Of a stretch of 14,318 nt of DNA, positions 6,812 through 14,099 are shown piece by piece. The notes below the pieces were generated by a model. That model did not search any database. It saw only the letters and a program-made list of their open reading frames with translations, and was not told the DNA's origin. The DNA is from an uncultured Clostridium sp. (GTDB lineage: Bacteria; Bacillota; Clostridia; Lachnospirales; Lachnospiraceae): the NCBI GenBank assembly GCA_945946715.1, contig CAMEWU010000038.1, forward strand, positions 1 through 14,318, written 5' to 3'. How positions within the stretch are numbered: the first letter of the stretch is position 1; every line of letters starts with the position of its first letter. The translations under genes and the position numbers were made by a program.

Positions 6812-7897
6812 ATGAAAAAGACGTCGAAATCGTGGATTGCCGCAGGTCTGCTTACCATTGTTGCAACCATAACTACTATATATTGTTTACTGGAATACCG
6901 AAACTCTGTCCTAATTGTTGGCATTTCCAGTTTATTCTTGCTTGCTTCTGCTTTTTGGTTATTTCTCAGTCTTTCCAAACTGGAAAAGACTACACCCACA
7001 CCTTCTGTTGGAGAAGAACAGCGGGAACGGATGAATTATGAAGGTATGAAACTACAAGGGGAAGAATTAATTCGTTTGATGAACACTTTGGGAAAGGGTA
7101 CTTATGTATATAGTAAACGGTCATCAGAACATCTGGAACAACTTCTCAATCAGACACTACAAAGCCAACAGGCAAATGAGGCACTGATTCAGACTCTAAT
7201 TCAAGAACAGACGAAAACCGCTAAATTCCAAGTTAAGTATAATCAAGAAGATACAGCAAAACTGATTTCAGCCTTATCAGATAACTGTAAACAGATAAAC
7301 CGTAATCTTGAAACATGCATCGATGCAATCTCCAAACCAGATACAAATACGGCTTCCAGTCAGATGGTCACTGCTTCTTTATCCGATTTGTCAAAAGAAC
7401 TTGCACGAATTAACAGCAGTATCCAGGCCTTACAAATTCAGTTAACTGCTTCCGTACAACAATCCGTTATGCATCCAGTTTCTGAGTCAAAACCTGTTAC
7501 TGCACTTGCAGAAGAAACGCCAGTGGCCGAACCTCAGGTGGATGAAACTCCTAGTGCTGAAACTCCGGCAACAGAACCTCAGGTGGATGAAACTCCTATT
7601 GCTGAAACTCTTGCAACAGAACCTCAGGTAGAGTTACCTTCTCCAGAGGAAAATGCGATGTTTAACCAGGATGATATTGACAGCCTACTTGCCAACATGA
7701 CAGGTTCTGCTGAATCAGAAGCAGAATCCGTTCCGGTATCGGAACCTGATCCTGAACCAATTGCCGAACAAGAAGTCTTAACACCAGAGGAACCAACTCC
7801 GACACCTTCAAATGATGTATCTTCTATACTTTCTGATGACCCAAATAAACAGTTGTCACCAGATGAAATTGCTGCTTTATTTGCAGCTTTGGGATAA
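6812..7897 (+). CDS. Membrane-anchored protein with C-terminal FliM-like motifs
   Basis: I do not recognise this 361-residue protein as a named family. Two hydrophobic helices at about 9-28 and 32-54 form a hairpin; lysines before and after them suggest both termini are in the cytoplasm. Residues 65-215 are polar and mostly helical, perhaps coiled coil. Residues 235-275 are a Pro/Glu/Thr linker with a 15-residue repeat (EPQVDETPxAETxAT, two full copies and a part). Near the C-terminus are NQDDIDSLLA (285-294) and SPDEIAALFA (349-358), which resemble the SQxEIDALL peptide at the N-terminus of FliM and FliY that binds CheY. That likeness is by eye. ATG start with AAGGGGGT at 6799-6806. A lone gene, divergent from uvrB and ending at a strong terminator. 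A link to chemotaxis or motility is inference only. Confidence 0.8.
   Translation: MKKTSKSWIAAGLLTIVATITTIYCLLEYRNSVLIVGISSLFLLASAFWLFLSLSKLEKTTPTPSVGEEQRERMNYEGMKLQGEELIRLMNTLGKGTYVYSKRSSEHLEQLLNQTLQSQQANEALIQTLIQEQTKTAKFQVKYNQEDTAKLISALSDNCKQINRNLETCIDAISKPDTNTASSQMVTASLSDLSKELARINSSIQALQIQLTASVQQSVMHPVSESKPVTALAEETPVAEPQVDETPSAETPATEPQVDETPIAETLATEPQVELPSPEENAMFNQDDIDSLLANMTGSAESEAESVPVSEPDPEPIAEQEVLTPEEPTPTPSNDVSSILSDDPNKQLSPDEIAALFAALG
7529..7633 (+). repeat. 45-bp in-frame tandem repeat
   Basis: The string GAACCTCAGGT recurs at 7529, 7574 and 7619, an exact 45-bp period. There are two complete units and the start of a third. It encodes the 15-residue Pro/Glu/Thr linker repeat of the membrane protein. 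Two nearly identical units in frame suggest recent slippage or unequal exchange, so copy number may vary between strains. Confidence 0.85.
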
Positions 7898-7900
7898 TAT

Positions 7901-7941
7901 AAAAAAATGGTAGATATTCCATGTTATCTACCATTTTTTTT
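7901..7941. terminator. Bidirectional Rho-independent terminator
   Basis: ATGGTAGATA (7907-7916) pairs perfectly with TATCTACCAT (7925-7934) around an 8-nt loop. A-run 7901-7907 and T-run 7934-7941 supply the U-tract in both directions. It ends the rightward membrane-protein gene and the leftward ftsE-to-methyltransferase operon. The methyltransferase TAA stop (7924-7926) lies inside the hairpin. Confidence 0.92.
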
Positions 7942-8874
7942 CTTTTGTATAGCAGACGTATTCCGTTCCCAGAATACTCCATCGCTATATCCCTGAATGT
8001 CCGAGTCTTTCTCTGCCATCTCTAATCGCTTTTGTGTCCATGCACAGTATAACTCATTTAATTCAATTCCTACAAAATTACGTCCCAGCTTTTTTGCAGT
8101 TACTGCAGTAGTGCCGGCTCCGGAAAATGGATCCAGCACAATATCTCCCGGCTGACTACTTGCCAGTATTAATTTTGCAATTAACTTCTCCGGCTTCTGC
8201 GTAGGATGTGCTGTATTTTCAGCCATTGACCAATAGGGAATGGATATGTCATCCCAAAAATTGGAAGGACATGTATTGCGAAATTTCCCTTCTTCTGTCT
8301 CTTCCCAATCTTTTGGAGTTCCACCTTCACGATAAGGAGCTATAACCCTTCTACGCATTTTTACTGCATCTACATGAAAGGAATATTCCTCTGATTTCGT
8401 GGCAAACCAGATATCTTCCATGCCATTCTTCCAGTTATTCTTTGCACCTCGTCCTTTTTCCCGCTGCCAGGTAATTCGGTTTTGCAAATAGCAATATTCC
8501 TGCAAGACGGTTCCAATAATCATACTACTCTTCCAATCACAGCATACATAAATACTGGCATTGGGCTTTAGCAAAGGAAGCACCAGTTCCAACCATCTTT
8601 GTGTATAAGCTCGGTAATCCGCTTCCTTCTTATGAGAAAAAGAATTTCCATGATAATTCTTTGTTAAATTGTATGGCGGATCTACAATCAATAAATCTAC
8701 AAAACCTCGCGGAAGCTTTGGCAGAACCTGAAATGTATCACCAACAATAATTTGATTCTGTATTGTCTCCCAACTTACCGGTTGCTCAATATGAATACAT
8801 CGGTCTAAGTATTCCCTTCCCTCTTCAAGAGGAAAATCAATGGTTTTATTTCGCTCTGCCTTGTTCTTTTCCAT
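7924..8874 (-). CDS. Orphan DNA methyltransferase, beta-type motif order
   Basis: A 316-residue amino-methylating DNA methyltransferase (N6-adenine or N4-cytosine). The catalytic motif IV is DPPY at 65-68. The S-adenosylmethionine-binding motif I, DPFSGAGTT, is at 248-256, preceded by HPTQKP at 223-228. Motif IV before motif I, with the target-recognition region between (about 85-215), is the beta-class order seen in HinfI and CcrM. The DPPY form favours adenine. The recognition sequence cannot be read. No restriction enzyme lies beside it, so it is probably a solitary methylase with a regulatory or protective role. It is the last gene of the ftsEX operon, 15 nt after the S41 protease. ATG start with AGGAT at 8884-8888. 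Its stop codon is inside the terminator. Confidence 0.92.
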   Translation of the reverse strand: MEKNKAERNKTIDFPLEEGREYLDRCIHIEQPVSWETIQNQIIVGDTFQVLPKLPRGFVDLLIVDPPYNLTKNYHGNSFSHKKEADYRAYTQRWLELVLPLLKPNASIYVCCDWKSSMIIGTVLQEYCYLQNRITWQREKGRGAKNNWKNGMEDIWFATKSEEYSFHVDAVKMRRRVIAPYREGGTPKDWEETEEGKFRNTCPSNFWDDISIPYWSMAENTAHPTQKPEKLIAKLILASSQPGDIVLDPFSGAGTTAVTAKKLGRNFVGIELNELYCAWTQKRLEMAEKDSDIQGYSDGVFWERNTSAIQKKKNGR

Positions 8875-8889
8875 TTCGTTTTTATCCTA

Positions 8890-10110
8890 TTATTCACCTG
8901 TAGTCAAAAGCTCGATTGCCTTTTGTAACTGAACATCCTGATCTTCCGGAATTATCGGTTCATAACGAAGTTCTTCCGGCAATTCCACCACTACATCCGG
9001 TTCAATTCCTATTTTATGAATATCATTTCCATTTGGAGTAAAATACTTTGCAATTGTAAGCTTCACTGCAGACCCATCTGTCAAAGGAATGACCTGTTGA
9101 ACAATTCCTTTTCCAAATGTGGTGGTTCCTACCAATGTAGCCTTTCCATGATCCTTCAAACAACCGGCAAAAATTTCAGAAGCACTGGCACTATTCCCAT
9201 TCACTAATATCACAATTGGAATATCTAATGATTCGTTACTGTCAGCCTCGTATCTTTCCATTATATTTCCATCTCTATCTTCTGTATAAACGATTGTTCC
9301 TTCTGATAGAATCTGGTTGCACATATTCGTGGCAACGTCTACATATCCACCCGGATTATTTCTCAAATCAATAATCAGCGAAGTCATTCCCTGTGATTTC
9401 AAATCCTGCAATGCAATTCCAAATTGCTCCGCAGTTTTTTCATAAAATTCTGTTACTTCTACATAACCAACCAGATTATCCATCATGCGATGACTAACTG
9501 TTGAATTTTCAATGGTACGTCGTTCAATGGTTAATGTCAGTTCCTCTTCTGTACTAGGACGATAAACCGTCACGTCAACTGTGGTTCCCGGTTCTCCCTT
9601 AATCCAAGTTACAACTTCGGAAACATCTTCTCCATTCAGTGTCCTGCCATTTACACCTGTTATAATGTCTTTCGGAAGCATCCCGGCTTCCTCTGCACCA
9701 CTACCTTGAAATACCCGAACTATCGTTAATGTCTTTGTTTCTACATTCTGCTGTATGGAAACTCCGATTCCTTCATAAGAACCGGTTGATGTCTCCATCA
9801 TATCTGCATACTCTTCCGGTGTATAATAAACAGAATATGGATCATCTAAGCTCTGCATGATTCCCTTATAAATGTATTCTTCCCGCTCTTGATCATCACT
9901 GGCTTCAAAATAGAACTTCTCGTCAATAATGTCATTAATAACATCTATCTTCTGTTCAACCTCATCCGTATATGTAGATGTACCATTTCCCCAGCTTCCA
10001 CTCTGTGAGGAAGAACTTGATGGATTTTGTAGTGGGTTTTGTATTGAAAAACACCCCGTACAAAGAACCATCACCCCGGCTAAAGCAACACCAATTTTAA
10101 CTCTTTTCAT
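8890..10110 (-). CDS. S41 C-terminal processing protease, lipoprotein (CtpA-like)
   Basis: A 406-residue S41 peptidase. The start at 10110 is chosen because it gives a signal peptide (MKRVKIGVALAGVMVLCTGC) ending in a lipobox-like CTGC with Cys20, and a ribosome site AAGGA at 10119-10123; an in-frame extension to 10155 would overlap the gene before it. A Ser-rich linker follows, then a PDZ domain (about 110-195), then the protease core. The catalytic Ser309 (SASAS), Lys334 (FGKG) and Gln338 have the spacing of the Ser/Lys/Gln triad in Bacillus CtpB. Expected to be anchored on the outer face of the membrane. In Pseudomonas a related CtpA degrades M23 cell-wall hydrolases, so the two M23 proteins encoded just upstream are candidate substrates. 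16-nt gap from the M23 gene. Confidence 0.92.
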   Translation of the reverse strand: MKRVKIGVALAGVMVLCTGCFSIQNPLQNPSSSSSQSGSWGNGTSTYTDEVEQKIDVINDIIDEKFYFEASDDQEREEYIYKGIMQSLDDPYSVYYTPEEYADMMETSTGSYEGIGVSIQQNVETKTLTIVRVFQGSGAEEAGMLPKDIITGVNGRTLNGEDVSEVVTWIKGEPGTTVDVTVYRPSTEEELTLTIERRTIENSTVSHRMMDNLVGYVEVTEFYEKTAEQFGIALQDLKSQGMTSLIIDLRNNPGGYVDVATNMCNQILSEGTIVYTEDRDGNIMERYEADSNESLDIPIVILVNGNSASASEIFAGCLKDHGKATLVGTTTFGKGIVQQVIPLTDGSAVKLTIAKYFTPNGNDIHKIGIEPDVVVELPEELRYEPIIPEDQDVQLQKAIELLTTGE

Positions 10111-10126
10111 ATCCTTATTCCTTCTT

Positions 10127-11290
10127 TTACTTAAAATAATCCATTGGATCCACATTATATGCTGAAGTATATCCGCCTACTCCAACACCAAAATGCAAAT
10201 GCGGTCCGGTTGACCATCCGGTAGAACCAACCTCCAGAATCTTATCACCAGCATTTACATAGTCTCCTTCTGACACACATAACTTGGATGCATGCATATA
10301 AATCGTATAAAAATCATTACCATGACTGATAACAACCCAATTTCCGGCAGATGCACTATAACGTGCAATGACTACTACCCCACTGGCAGCTGCAACTGCA
10401 GGCGTTCCTGTCGGTGCACCAATATCAATTCCTTTATGATTTGCATTGACATATCCACCATCCGGGGTACGGTATCCGTAATAAGAAGTAATTCTGGTAC
10501 TGGATGGACATGGCCACACTAAAGCACCACCGGAATATGGAACAAAATCAGCATTTTGGCTGGCTTGTGCTTCAATCTCCGCAATACGATTAGCAGCAGC
10601 CTGTACTTCTGCATCATATTGTGCAATCAGTTTTTCCTGTTGTTCAATCAAATCTTCATATTCTGCAAGCTTTGAAGATTTTTCATCTATCAATGCATTT
10701 ATGTTTTCCTTTTTCTCTTCTACCTGTGCTGTCAACTGCTCCACAGAATTCAAATTCATTTGTAACAATTGCTCATCGTTGGCAATCTGCTCTCTGGTGC
10801 TAACCAGTTTTTCTAACATATTATAGTCATAGTCTGCTAAGGCTGATGCATATTCCGGTTGGTTCAGAATATCACTCATGGATTCCGCAGCGAATAATAC
10901 ATCTGCATAATTGGTACCTTCATTCACATACATATACTGTATCCTTGCACACATATCTGCATACTGCTTCTGTTCCTGTTCCTTCGCCACTTGTAATTCT
11001 TCCTGTTTTATAGCAATCTGCGCCTCTAAATCTGCCTTTTGTGCATTTAAATCATCAATCTGAATTTGAATATCTGCCAACTGGATATCCAGTTTAACCA
11101 CATCTGCCTGAATACTGTCCTTTTCTCCTTGCAGACCAGCTAAAATAGATTCTGCCGATTCCTTATTGCTTTCTGCCTGCTCTTTTTCTTCCTGTGCATC
11201 TTCTAACTCATCTGCAAATACCTGCGTCGATAGAAGAAATACCAAAGAAACTGCTAACATACCTTTCAAAAAACGAAACCATTTTTTCAT
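10127..11290 (-). CDS. Secreted coiled-coil M23 peptidase, second copy
   Basis: A 387-residue murein hydrolase of the EnvC/LytM kind. Signal peptide 1-26 (cleavage after VFA). A long Gln/Glu/Lys-rich coiled coil spans about 28-245, followed by an M23 domain at about 255-375. Zinc and catalytic residues are intact: H285-x3-D289, H333, and H364-x-H366 (HLHFG). In E. coli EnvC the M23 site is degenerate and only activates amidases; this one should cut peptide bridges itself. By inference FtsX recruits and gates it through the coiled coil, as FtsEX does with CwlO in Bacillus and PcsB in streptococci. It differs from the upstream copy at about 39 of 387 residues by eye, mostly in the coiled coil. 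Ribosome site AGGTGA at 11295-11300. Confidence 0.93.
   Translation of the reverse strand: MKKWFRFLKGMLAVSLVFLLSTQVFADELEDAQEEKEQAESNKESAESILAGLQGEKDSIQADVVKLDIQLADIQIQIDDLNAQKADLEAQIAIKQEELQVAKEQEQKQYADMCARIQYMYVNEGTNYADVLFAAESMSDILNQPEYASALADYDYNMLEKLVSTREQIANDEQLLQMNLNSVEQLTAQVEEKKENINALIDEKSSKLAEYEDLIEQQEKLIAQYDAEVQAAANRIAEIEAQASQNADFVPYSGGALVWPCPSSTRITSYYGYRTPDGGYVNANHKGIDIGAPTGTPAVAAASGVVVIARYSASAGNWVVISHGNDFYTIYMHASKLCVSEGDYVNAGDKILEVGSTGWSTGPHLHFGVGVGGYTSAYNVDPMDYFK
10305..10477 (-). repeat. 173-bp block identical to 11484-11656
   Basis: Every base of this stretch matches the corresponding stretch of the upstream M23 gene, 1179 bp away. The flanking sequence on both sides differs at roughly one base in ten, including many third positions. 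It encodes about residues 272-329, including the H-x3-D zinc motif. Identity at all silent sites across some 57 codons points to recent gene conversion. Confidence 0.9.
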
Positions 11291-11293
11291 ATC

Positions 11294-11307
11294 ATCACCT
11301 ATACCTT
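11294..11307 (-). repeat. 14-bp copy of the ftsX 3' end (duplication footprint)
   Basis: AAGGTATAGGTGAT on the minus strand occurs here and at 12473-12486, again exactly 1179 bp apart. At 12473-12486 it is the last codons and stop of ftsX plus the ribosome site of the first M23 gene. Here it lies between the two M23 genes with no ftsX before it, marking where the duplicated unit began. Confidence 0.7.
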
Positions 11308-12469
11308 ACTTAAAATAACTCATGGGATCCACATTGTATGCTGAAGTGTATCCACCTACCCCAACACCAAAATGCAGATGTGATCCTTTTGCCCATCCGG
11401 TGGAACCAATCTCCAGAATCTTGTCACCAGCATTTACATAGTCTCCTTCTGATACACAAAGTTTCGATGCATGCATATAAATTGTATAAAAATCATTACC
11501 ATGACTGATAACAACCCAATTTCCGGCAGATGCACTATAACGTGCAATGACTACTACCCCACTGGCAGCTGCAACTGCAGGCGTTCCTGTCGGTGCACCA
11601 ATATCAATTCCTTTATGATTTGCATTGACATATCCACCATCCGGGGTACGGTATCCATAATATGAGGTAATTATGTTACTGGATGGACAAGGCCATACTA
11701 AAGCACCACCGGAATACGGAACAAAATCCCCATTTTGATTGGCTTGTGCTTCAATCTCTGCAATACGATTAGCAGCGGCCTGTACCTCTGCATCATATTG
11801 TGCAATCAGTTTTTCCTGTTGTTCAATCAAATCCTCATATTCCGCTAATTTAGAAGACTTCTCATCAATCAGTGCATTTACCTTTGTCTCTTCCTCTTCC
11901 ACCTGTTTTGTCAGGTTTTCCACAGAGTCCAAATCCATTTGCAGCAGCTGTTCATCATTGGCTATCTGCTCTCTAGTACTAATCAGGCCTTCTAACATAT
12001 TATAGTCATAATCTGCTAAGGCCGATGCATATTCCGGCTGGTTCAGTATATCACTCATGGATTCTGCGGCAAATAATACATCTGCATAATTCACGTCACC
12101 ATTCACATACATATACTGTATTCTTGCACACATATCTGTGTACTGCTGCTGTTCCTTTTCCTTTGCATTCTGTAATTCTTCCTGTTTTGTGGCTATCTGT
12201 GTCTCTAAATCAGCCTTTTGTGTATTCAAATCATCAATCTGCGTTTGAATATCTGCCAACTGGATATCCAGTTCAACCACATCTGCCTGAATACTGTCCT
12301 TTTCGCCTTGTAAACCAGCCAGAATCGCTTCTGCCGATTCTTTGTTACTCTCTGCCTGTTCCTTTTCATCCTGGGCATCTTCCAGTTCATCTGCAAATAC
12401 TTGAGTTGACAGAAGAAGTACCAATGATACCGCTAACATTCCCTTCAAAAAGTTCAGACACCTTTTCAT
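11306..12469 (-). CDS. Secreted coiled-coil M23 peptidase, first copy
   Basis: The ftsX-adjacent copy of the tandem pair, also 387 residues, with the same plan: signal peptide 1-26, coiled coil about 28-245, M23 domain about 255-375 with H285, D289, H333, H364 and H366 all present. Near the active site it has GWAKGSHLHFG where the other copy has GWSTGPHLHFG. The N-terminus carries a Cys at position 4. It starts 8 nt after ftsX; the AGGTGAT ribosome site overlaps the ftsX TAG stop, so translation is coupled to ftsX. This fits a product that works with the FtsEX complex at the division site or side wall. Likely the parental copy, because its upstream junction with ftsX is native. Confidence 0.93.
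   Translation of the reverse strand: MKRCLNFLKGMLAVSLVLLLSTQVFADELEDAQDEKEQAESNKESAEAILAGLQGEKDSIQADVVELDIQLADIQTQIDDLNTQKADLETQIATKQEELQNAKEKEQQQYTDMCARIQYMYVNGDVNYADVLFAAESMSDILNQPEYASALADYDYNMLEGLISTREQIANDEQLLQMDLDSVENLTKQVEEEETKVNALIDEKSSKLAEYEDLIEQQEKLIAQYDAEVQAAANRIAEIEAQANQNGDFVPYSGGALVWPCPSSNIITSYYGYRTPDGGYVNANHKGIDIGAPTGTPAVAAASGVVVIARYSASAGNWVVISHGNDFYTIYMHASKLCVSEGDYVNAGDKILEIGSTGWAKGSHLHFGVGVGGYTSAYNVDPMSYFK
11484..11656 (-). repeat. 173-bp block identical to 10305-10477
   Basis: Partner of the block in the second M23 gene. It codes for the start of the catalytic domain. No mismatch was found when the two were compared base by base, while the sequence just outside diverges at once. 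Confidence 0.9.
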
Positions 12470-12477
12470 GCTATCAC

Positions 12478-13389
12478 CTATACCTTCAAATGTTTTCTTG
12501 TTGTTACAATACTACCTACCAAACCAATACCAACACCAATCAACAAACAAACCGGCACTAAAGTATGAAATACTTCATTTTGTGGTAGGAACGTTAACCA
12601 ACTTGCCAAATCCGAAAAATTCTTTGTCAGAAAATCTACTACCATACCATACATAAAATACAAAAGAACACATGGTACAATTGAACCTGCCAATCCAATG
12701 GTAATACCTTCTACAATAAATGGTGTCCGTACAAAGAAATCCGTTGCCCCAATCAGCTTCATAATTGAGATTTCTTCCTTACGTATGGTAATACCGATAG
12801 TAATAGTATTACTAATCAAGAAAATAGAGACTAACAATAGTATTACAATAACACCAATAGACGCATATCCAACCAAAGAATTAATAGACGCCCAGTTTTT
12901 TGCTGTGGCAGTGGAGCTTTTTACCTTTCCCACACCATCCAGAGTTTCCAAAAATGCCACAAATTCTTCCTGATGTTCTACATCACTAATTGTTATATTA
13001 TACGATGCATAATCCTGCAATGGATTATCATCACCAAATGCCGCTTGGATTTTTTCCTGATCATTATCAAATATCTTTTTGGAATATTGTGCCCATGCAT
13101 CATCTGCTGAAACAAAATCCATTGTGTTCACTTCGTCACGCACCCGAATTTGCTCACCAATTGCATCTATCTGCTCCTGCGAAATATCTTTTTCAAAAAA
13201 TACGGTAACTGCAACTGATTCTTCCATCTGTTTCATAATGGATTCAAAATTTACCACAATTGCATAAAAGATACTAAAAAGAAACAAACAGGCAATGATT
13301 GTACCAATTGACGCCAATGAGAACAGCAGATTTCTTTTAATATTCTTTAATCCTTGTAAAAAGCAATACCACAATGTACTAATCTTCAT
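12478..13389 (-). CDS. ftsX: Cell division protein FtsX
   Basis: FtsX, the membrane partner of the FtsE ATPase, which passes ATP-driven conformational change to murein hydrolases outside the cell. 303 residues, the usual length. Four membrane segments at about 21-46, 173-194, 224-248 and 275-296 enclose the extracellular domain (47-170), which is the hydrolase-binding part in PcsB and CwlO systems. The conserved cytoplasmic stretch RKEEISIMKLIGAT (203-216), which couples to the ATPase, is present. Its start overlaps the ftsE end by 11 nt, and its TAG stop lies in the ribosome site of the first M23 gene, so ftsE, ftsX and the hydrolase are probably made in step. Confidence 0.96.
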   Translation of the reverse strand: MKISTLWYCFLQGLKNIKRNLLFSLASIGTIIACLFLFSIFYAIVVNFESIMKQMEESVAVTVFFEKDISQEQIDAIGEQIRVRDEVNTMDFVSADDAWAQYSKKIFDNDQEKIQAAFGDDNPLQDYASYNITISDVEHQEEFVAFLETLDGVGKVKSSTATAKNWASINSLVGYASIGVIVILLLVSIFLISNTITIGITIRKEEISIMKLIGATDFFVRTPFIVEGITIGLAGSIVPCVLLYFMYGMVVDFLTKNFSDLASWLTFLPQNEVFHTLVPVCLLIGVGIGLVGSIVTTRKHLKV

Positions 13390-14065
13390 CTATATATCCA
13401 CCTTTTTTCACATCACTAATAATCGTACCCTTTTTCAAAGTTACGACCCGTTTCTTCATCGCATTAACAATCTCACGATTATGTGTAACTACTACTACTG
13501 TAGTACCTCTTTTATTCACTTCTTCCAATAATGTCATAATATCCCAAGAGTTCTTAGGATCCAAATTTCCTGTAGGCTCATCTGCTAACAGAATGGATGG
13601 ATTATTTATCAATGCTCTTGCCAAAGCTACTCTCTGCTGTTCACCACCAGACAATTCCTTTGGATACGACTTATATTTATCACCCAAACCAACCATTGTT
13701 AACATGGAAGGCACCTGCCGCCGGATATACCGAGGTGGAGTCTCTACGATTCGTTGTGCAAAGGCTACATTCTCATAAACGGTACGATCTTTTAATAATC
13801 GGAAATTCTGAAAAACCACACCAATATCTCTTCTCATCTTTGGTATGTCTTTCCGTTTCATTTTCGAATAGTCCTTCCCATTCAAGGTTATACTTCCTGC
13901 AGTCGGGTCCAACTCCTTTAATAACAGCTTCATTAATGTGGTTTTTCCGGAACCACTGCTTCCCACAATAAAAACAAATTCACCTTTTTCAATTGTAATA
14001 CTAACATCGTTCAATGCTGTTGTCCCTGTCGGGTATTTCATTGTAACATGATCAAGCACTAACAT
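13379..14065 (-). CDS. ftsE: Cell division ATP-binding protein FtsE
   Basis: FtsE, the cytoplasmic ABC-type ATPase of the FtsEX complex. 228 residues, normal length. Walker A GSSGSGKT at 35-42, Q-loop Gln at 86 (VVFQNFRLL), signature LSGGEQQR at 138-145, Walker B ILLADEP at 158-164, and switch His at 195 (VVTHN) are all present. The N-terminus (LDHVTMKYPTGTTALNDVS) is characteristic of FtsE. ATG start with an AAAGGGG ribosome site at about 14074-14080. It lies 34 nt after the regulator gene and overlaps ftsX by 11 nt, so the pair is translationally coupled. Confidence 0.97.
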   Translation of the reverse strand: MLVLDHVTMKYPTGTTALNDVSITIEKGEFVFIVGSSGSGKTTLMKLLLKELDPTAGSITLNGKDYSKMKRKDIPKMRRDIGVVFQNFRLLKDRTVYENVAFAQRIVETPPRYIRRQVPSMLTMVGLGDKYKSYPKELSGGEQQRVALARALINNPSILLADEPTGNLDPKNSWDIMTLLEEVNKRGTTVVVVTHNREIVNAMKKRVVTLKKGTIISDVKKGGYIDED

Positions 14066-14099
14066 TTCACGTGCCCCTTTCGTTATTTAAGTAAAATTT

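Noticed and set aside
10111..10155. N-terminal extension of the S41 protease to an upstream ATG
   Set aside because: The extra 15 residues would push the lipoprotein signal peptide inward, overlap the M23 gene and ignore the well-placed ribosome site at 10119-10123.
12025..12561. Open plus-strand frame of 178 codons
   Set aside because: Antisense to the first M23 gene and ftsX; His/Ser/Tyr-rich translation typical of a shadow frame.
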